Positions 20,779 through 23,959 of a DNA stretch of 23,959 nucleotides are shown here, in pieces. The number at the start of each line of letters is the position of its first letter. Position 1 is the first letter of the stretch. Origin of the DNA: DATFFO01 sp035250025 (GTDB taxonomy: Bacteria; Actinomycetota; Acidimicrobiia; Spongiisociales; ZC4RG35); NCBI GenBank assembly GCA_035250025.1, contig DATFFO010000287.1, positions 1-23,959 on the forward strand. The letters are read 5' to 3'. The position numbers were made by a program, and so were the translations under genes. The notes beneath the pieces were generated by a model that saw nothing but the letters and a program-made list of their open reading frames with translations, ran no database searches and was not told where the DNA came from.

Positions 20779-21201
20779 ATGGATTCCCTGGAGCGGTTGG
20801 ACAACATCGCCCGAGCACTCTCGATACCAACCGTCGAGCGCCACATCTTCCTCTGCGCCGACCAGACCACTCCCAAATGTGCCCCGGTCGAGCAGACCCA
20901 CGCCGTGTGGACGCACCTCAAGGCCCGGCTCAAGGCGCTCGGCCTGGCCAGCGCCCCTCCCAAGTGGCAGAACGACTACACCGTTGCCGCCACGGCTCAG
21001 GCACCCGGCGGCGGACGGGTGCTGCGTAGCAAGGTCGACTGCCTGCGGATCTGTGAGTCCGGCCCCATCTGCGTGGTGTACCCGGAGGGGACCTGGTACC
21101 ACCACGTGACGATCGAAGTGATGGACCGGATCATCGACGAGCACCTCGTCGGCGGGGTGCCGGTGACCGAGCACATCTTCACCGTGGGGCCTCTGGGATG
21201 A
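20779..21201 (+). CDS. Thioredoxin-like [2Fe-2S] ferredoxin domain protein
   Basis: From this start the protein has 140 residues and fits the thioredoxin-like [2Fe-2S] ferredoxin family, whose cluster is held by two separated cysteine pairs: C26 and C34 (RHIFLCADQTTPKC) and C88 and C92 (VDCLRIC). A further C98 follows, then the usual PEGTWYHHVTIEVMDRIIDEHLVGGVPVTEHIF. Such proteins are small soluble electron carriers or regulators; the partner is unknown. The ATG at 20779 is preferred because TACCGT stands 9 nt before it, and because the extra 23 residues from an ATG at 20710 (rich in Trp, Tyr and Arg) look non-coding. But 20710 has AGGAG 5 nt upstream and remains possible. The stop overlaps the hydrolase start (ATGA), so the two are coupled. 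Confidence 0.82.
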   Translation: MDSLERLDNIARALSIPTVERHIFLCADQTTPKCAPVEQTHAVWTHLKARLKALGLASAPPKWQNDYTVAATAQAPGGGRVLRSKVDCLRICESGPICVVYPEGTWYHHVTIEVMDRIIDEHLVGGVPVTEHIFTVGPLG

Positions 21202-22088
21202 AGTGGATCCGGCGGCTGGCGATCGCCGCCCTGGGCTGGCGCCTGTTCGGTCCGGTGGTGGCGCCGACGTTCTCGCCCGGCCAGGTGCATCCCTGGCGGA
21301 TCGGCGGGCGGACGGTGTTCGTGGGTGACAACGAGTTCCTGGTGCGGGAGGCGGGGCCGCGCGACGCTCCTGCCGTGGTGCTGATCCACGGACTGGCCGG
21401 CTCGTCGCTGGCGGAGTGGTACCAGGTCGGTCGGATCCTGGCCGAGGACCATCGGGTCATCCTCGTCGACAACCGGGGGCACGGTCTCTCACCCCAGAGC
21501 CGGGGGCGCTTCGAGGTCGCCGAGGAAGCCGATGAGGTCGCCGCCATCCTCGATGCCCTCGACATAGGCACCGCCACGGTGGCCGGCTACTCGATGGGAG
21601 GAACCATCGCCCAGGCGCTGGCCTACCGGCATCCGACCCGGATCGAGCGGCTGGTGCTGATCGCTACCTTCTCCCACCATCCGCCTCTGTGGCGGTGGGC
21701 GCGAATGATCGGCCTCACGATGACGCGAGCGTGGGAGCGGCTCACCGGTTCCGGGACGCCTGAGGTGCGTTCGCTCTATCTCTTGGCCACGGCGGCCGTC
21801 GAGCCGCACCACGCCCGGTGGCTGTGGGAAGAGACCCATCGCCGTGACCCCGACGCCGGAGCCCAGGCCGCCTTCGCCATGCTCCGCTTCGATTCCCGCG
21901 ACTGGATCGCCCAACTCCGGGTACCGGCGACTGTCGTCATCCCCACGCGGGACCAGCTGGTGCCCCCTGCCTGGCAGTACGGCCTGGCGGCGGATGTCCG
22001 CGACGCCGAGGTGGTCGAGGTGGCCGGCGGCCATCACGAACTGCCGTGGACGCACCCCGAGCTGGTAGCCGAGATCATCGGGCGCTGA
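21198..22088 (+). CDS. Alpha/beta-fold hydrolase
   Basis: This 296-residue protein has an N-terminal hydrophobic stretch (IRRLAIAALGWRLFGPVVAPTF) that might anchor or associate it with the membrane. The alpha/beta hydrolase core follows: VVLIHGLAGSSLAEWYQ (oxyanion loop), HRVILVDNRGHGLSP, nucleophile elbow VAGYSMGG, acid VIPTRDQLVPP, and the catalytic histidine in EVAGGHHELP. The Ser-Asp-His triad is therefore complete. Substrate is not predictable; esterases, lipases and C-C hydrolases share this pattern. The ATG overlaps the stop of the ferredoxin gene by four bases, implying a functional pair or at least co-expression. Confidence 0.88.
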   Translation: MKWIRRLAIAALGWRLFGPVVAPTFSPGQVHPWRIGGRTVFVGDNEFLVREAGPRDAPAVVLIHGLAGSSLAEWYQVGRILAEDHRVILVDNRGHGLSPQSRGRFEVAEEADEVAAILDALDIGTATVAGYSMGGTIAQALAYRHPTRIERLVLIATFSHHPPLWRWARMIGLTMTRAWERLTGSGTPEVRSLYLLATAAVEPHHARWLWEETHRRDPDAGAQAAFAMLRFDSRDWIAQLRVPATVVIPTRDQLVPPAWQYGLAADVRDAEVVEVAGGHHELPWTHPELVAEIIGR

Positions 22089-22131
22089 TCCGGTTCACCA
22101 GAAGGGCCTCCGTGTTGCCGAGGCCGGCGGC

Positions 22132-22326
22132 ATGGGTCATGCTGGAGGCGTGGCATCGATCCTTGCGCACTACGGCGGCGTCGACGAGATCGGTGTCTTC
22201 GTGGTGCCAGCGGTCGCCGTGATCCTCTTGATGCGCTGGGCCGAGCGACGCGCCAAGCAACGTCGCCAGGACGGTTCGACGGCTGAAGAATCCTCCGCCG
22301 ACGCCGCTCCCAGCGACCGGGCATGA
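22132..22326 (+). CDS. Small single-pass membrane protein
   Basis: This 64-residue protein has one strong transmembrane helix (IGVFVVPAVAVILLMRWA, about 20-37), followed by a basic patch (ERRAKQRR) and an acidic/Ser-rich tail. By the positive-inside rule the tail would be cytoplasmic. No family is recognised. GAGG lies 8 nt before the ATG at 22132; a GTG at 22150 is an alternative start that would remove six residues. It lies 43 nt after the hydrolase and could be in the same transcript. Confidence 0.6.
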   Translation: MGHAGGVASILAHYGGVDEIGVFVVPAVAVILLMRWAERRAKQRRQDGSTAEESSADAAPSDRA

Positions 22327-22376
22327 GGGACAACTCGGCCCCGGGGGCGTATTCGCGGACCCATTTCCGGAGCCTC

Positions 22377-22382
22377 TAAGCT
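22377..22382 (+). promoter_or_regulatory. Leaderless -10 element (TAAGCT) of the seven-helix protein gene
   Basis: TAAGCT ends 9 nt before the ATG at 22392, and no ribosome site is present. The 65-nt gap before it contains no other signal I can support. Confidence 0.5.
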
Positions 22383-22391
22383 CGCGAGCAG

Positions 22392-23621
22392 ATGAGTGAC
22401 CAGTTGGCCGCCGCCGCCCAGGCGATGGGCGTTCCCCAGCCGATCGTCGAGCGCTCCGCTCGGGCCTGGGCCACGGCATCTGGCGCATCCTTCGACGACG
22501 TCCTCGCCGGTTGGGCTGGTGGAGCACCGGTAGCCACGGCTGCCCCCGCCGAGTCGCCGCCCGCCGAGGCCGAAGCCGCGCCTGCCCCCGCCGAATCCGA
22601 ACCGACGCCTGCACCAGAGGCGGCACCGGCCCCGAGCCCGCCGCCGGCCGAGCCGGTTGGTGTGCCGGTTGCCGCCGCCGTAGTGGTGGAGGAGCCAGAG
22701 GAACCCATCGAGCCCCTCGCCCTGGGTGAGCGCCTTCGTCTGGGCGGCAAGATCGGCGCCTGGACCGGGGGGGTTCTCGGCTTGCTCGGCTTCGTCTTCG
22801 GCTCCACCTGGCTGCTCTCGGCTGCGTCGCTGGCCGGCGAGGAGGGCGCCCTGACGCCGGCGGTTGAGGTGACGACGTCACGCCTCATCCTGGCGACAAC
22901 GCTCCTCTCCGTGCTCTTCGGGATCATCGTTGCCACTCTCAGCCGGGCCGCCGCCGGCTGGGTCGACCGGGGGGCGCGTCTCGAGGGCCGCTGGGCGATC
23001 ACCGTGCTGATGGGGGCCGGTCTCGGGCTGGTACTCGGCGTCGCGGCCGGGGCGGTGATGGTCTCGGCCTTCTCGGAGCCGATCGAGGGCGCCGAGGGCA
23101 TGGCACTGATGCGGGTGATCCCGGCCATCGTCGTCGTCCTGCTCGGTGGGGGCGTGCTCGGATGGCTGACCGCTGTGGTCGTCCAGGTGGTGGGTGTTCC
23201 CGCCACCGTCGACGAGGACGCCGCAGCCGAAATCGCCGACGTGCGCGGAAGGCTCTCTGCCGCCGTCAGCATTCCGGTGGCGGCACTCTTGCTCCTCGGC
23301 CTGCTCGTCCTCCCGCTCGGAATCACCTTCATCCGTTCCAACGAGATGGCCGGCGGAGGAGCCGCCGTCCTCGCCATCTTCGCCGCCGCCAGCATCCTCG
23401 GTATCGGCGCCATGTCGGCCAGTCGTCCGACGATGCGTGTCACCCGGGGCGAGTTGATGGTGGCTGTGGCCGGAATCGCCACCGTTGTCATCATCGTCTT
23501 CGCCGTGATCCAGGCCCGGGCGCCGGAGACCGAGGAGGAGTCGACCGAAGAGACGGCCACCGAGACCACGGTGGAATCGACCACGGACACCACGGTCACG
23601 GAGACGACAACCGCGGGCTGA
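22392..23621 (+). CDS. Seven-helix membrane protein with Pro/Ala-rich N-terminal and Thr/Glu-rich C-terminal segments
   Basis: This 409-residue protein of unknown function starts with a small helical module (about 5-44, MGVPQPIVERSARAWATASGASFDDVLAGW), somewhat like a protein-interaction helix pair. A Pro/Ala/Glu linker (45-110) follows. About seven transmembrane helices are predicted near 122-146, 164-185, 202-226, 242-268, 290-313, 322-342 and 353-374. The last 35 residues are Thr/Glu-rich (ETATETTVESTTDTTVTET). If the Thr-rich end is outside, as in the M23 protein and lipoprotein of this window, the N-terminal module would be cytoplasmic, consistent with an odd number of helices. No transporter or enzyme signature is visible. 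An equally long frame on the other strand is a compositional shadow. Confidence 0.8.
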   Translation: MSDQLAAAAQAMGVPQPIVERSARAWATASGASFDDVLAGWAGGAPVATAAPAESPPAEAEAAPAPAESEPTPAPEAAPAPSPPPAEPVGVPVAAAVVVEEPEEPIEPLALGERLRLGGKIGAWTGGVLGLLGFVFGSTWLLSAASLAGEEGALTPAVEVTTSRLILATTLLSVLFGIIVATLSRAAAGWVDRGARLEGRWAITVLMGAGLGLVLGVAAGAVMVSAFSEPIEGAEGMALMRVIPAIVVVLLGGGVLGWLTAVVVQVVGVPATVDEDAAAEIADVRGRLSAAVSIPVAALLLLGLLVLPLGITFIRSNEMAGGGAAVLAIFAAASILGIGAMSASRPTMRVTRGELMVAVAGIATVVIIVFAVIQARAPETEEESTEETATETTVESTTDTTVTETTTAG

Positions 23622-23698
23622 GCGCAACTCGTATGCTGGCGCGGCGAGCGGATTGCGGCCCGGCGATTGCAGCGAAGGCAAACCCGGCCCCGCGTAGA

Positions 23699-23805
23699 TT
23701 CTTTGGATGAGGGGGAACGGCCCGGCGCTTTTTTGGACGGTGGCTCACGCTATTCGTTCCTCACGGTCCAGAGAAGGCAAGGGGCGTTCCCCACGGTCCA
23801 AAGAA
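23699..23805. repeat. Dispersed nested-hairpin intergenic element, copy 2
   Basis: This is the second copy of the element at 241-381. TTCTTTGGA (23699-23707) and TCCAAAGAA (23797-23805) are perfectly complementary ends. Inside them GGGGGAACGG and GGGGCGTTCCCC pair, and an inner hairpin is formed by TTTTGGACGGTGG (near 23731-23743) and TCACGGTCCA (23761-23770). The loop contains CGCTATTCGTTCC, matching CGCTAGGCGATCC of copy 1. It lies in the space between the ends of a rightward and a leftward gene. Confidence 0.7.
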
Positions 23806-23830
23806 GCTCCGCAGATCGCCAGTCCGTCGT

Positions 23831-23851
23831 CTTCCGTCTTCCGTCTTCCGT
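23831..23851 (+). repeat. Heptamer tandem repeat CTTCCGT x3
   Basis: Three perfect 7-bp units follow copy 2 of the nested-hairpin element by 25 nt; a diverged unit (AGTCCGT, 23821-23827) precedes them. It is non-coding. Confidence 0.8.
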
Positions 23852-23887
23852 CCCACCCAGAACGTAGAACGGCGAGCGAAGCGAGCC

Positions 23888-23959
23888 TCACCCGTCGTCG
23901 ACGAATGTGGCCACGTACTCGTCGTCGACCAGCTCCCAGCCCACCACGACCGGTTCGCC
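23888..23959 (-). CDS. C-terminal fragment of an unidentified gene
   Basis: Read leftwards from the window edge, an open frame gives 23 residues ending GWELVDDEYVATFVDDG before TGA at 23888-23890. Codon choice (mostly G/C third positions) and the acidic, ordered composition look like a real protein end, and the stop sits just past the repeat region. Too little is visible to name a family; the rest lies beyond the window. Confidence 0.45.
   Translation of the reverse strand, partial: GEPVVVGWELVDDEYVATFVDDG

Noticed and set aside
22376..23599. 407-residue leftward open frame opposite the seven-helix protein
   Set aside because: Ser/Thr/Pro/Arg low-complexity composition without a fold; the rightward frame has regular hydrophobic helices and a promoter hexamer.

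Overview
The window is high-GC bacterial chromosome with actinobacterial character, and an uncultured Acidimicrobiia-like lineage is my best guess. The grounds are strong G/C third positions, frequent GTG starts, an F420-type luciferase-like oxidoreductase, an HbhA-like protein beside an Rv0474-like XRE regulator as in mycobacteria, Thr-rich extracytoplasmic linkers, and many genes that look leaderless (a TANNNT hexamer about 7-13 nt before the start codon). No rRNA, tRNA, CRISPR array, transposase or phage gene was seen. The lineage is inference; no phylogenetic marker was tested.

Region 1 (1-5440) is the maturation part of an aerobic carbon monoxide dehydrogenase / molybdenum hydroxylase cluster. 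It begins inside the end of coxM (FAD subunit), followed by coxD (MoxR AAA+ ATPase), an eRF1-like (baeRF/Vms1-type) protein, coxE (VWA protein), two XdhC-family proteins and a MocA-like nucleotidyltransferase. The structural genes coxS and coxL must lie upstream of the window. coxE, the XdhC proteins and mocA overlap or nearly touch, suggesting one transcript. CoxD and CoxE would remodel and metallate the Mo-Cu site, the XdhC proteins would handle the molybdenum cofactor, and MocA would make the cytidine dinucleotide form. The eRF1-like gene is the surprise: it may be preceded by a coupled 28-codon leader ORF.

Region 2 (5441-7000) holds a helix-hairpin-helix DUF4332-like gene, a 215-bp palindromic repeat between convergent gene ends, and an XRE-regulator/HbhA-like two-gene operon read leftwards. 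Its promoter has an 18-bp palindrome filling the spacer.

Region 3 (7000-15744) is housekeeping metabolism: aroF and tyrA (aromatic amino acids), an M20 amidohydrolase, glnE (glutamine synthetase control), and nadE coupled to a class IV aminotransferase.

Region 4 (15675-23621) has a secreted M23 endopeptidase with a Thr-rich VNTR linker, a lipoprotein, mgtE, an LLM oxidoreductase, greA, a thioredoxin-like [2Fe-2S] ferredoxin coupled to an alpha/beta hydrolase, a small membrane protein and a seven-helix membrane protein with low-complexity ends.

Two diverged copies of one nested-hairpin intergenic element lie near the two ends of the window (about 241-381 and 23699-23805), each followed by a 7-bp tandem repeat. 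The window closes inside the last codons of a leftward gene. The best candidates for something undescribed are the nested-hairpin repeat family, the eRF1-like protein in the cox cluster with its possible leader ORF, and the palindrome-in-spacer promoter of the XRE/HbhA operon.
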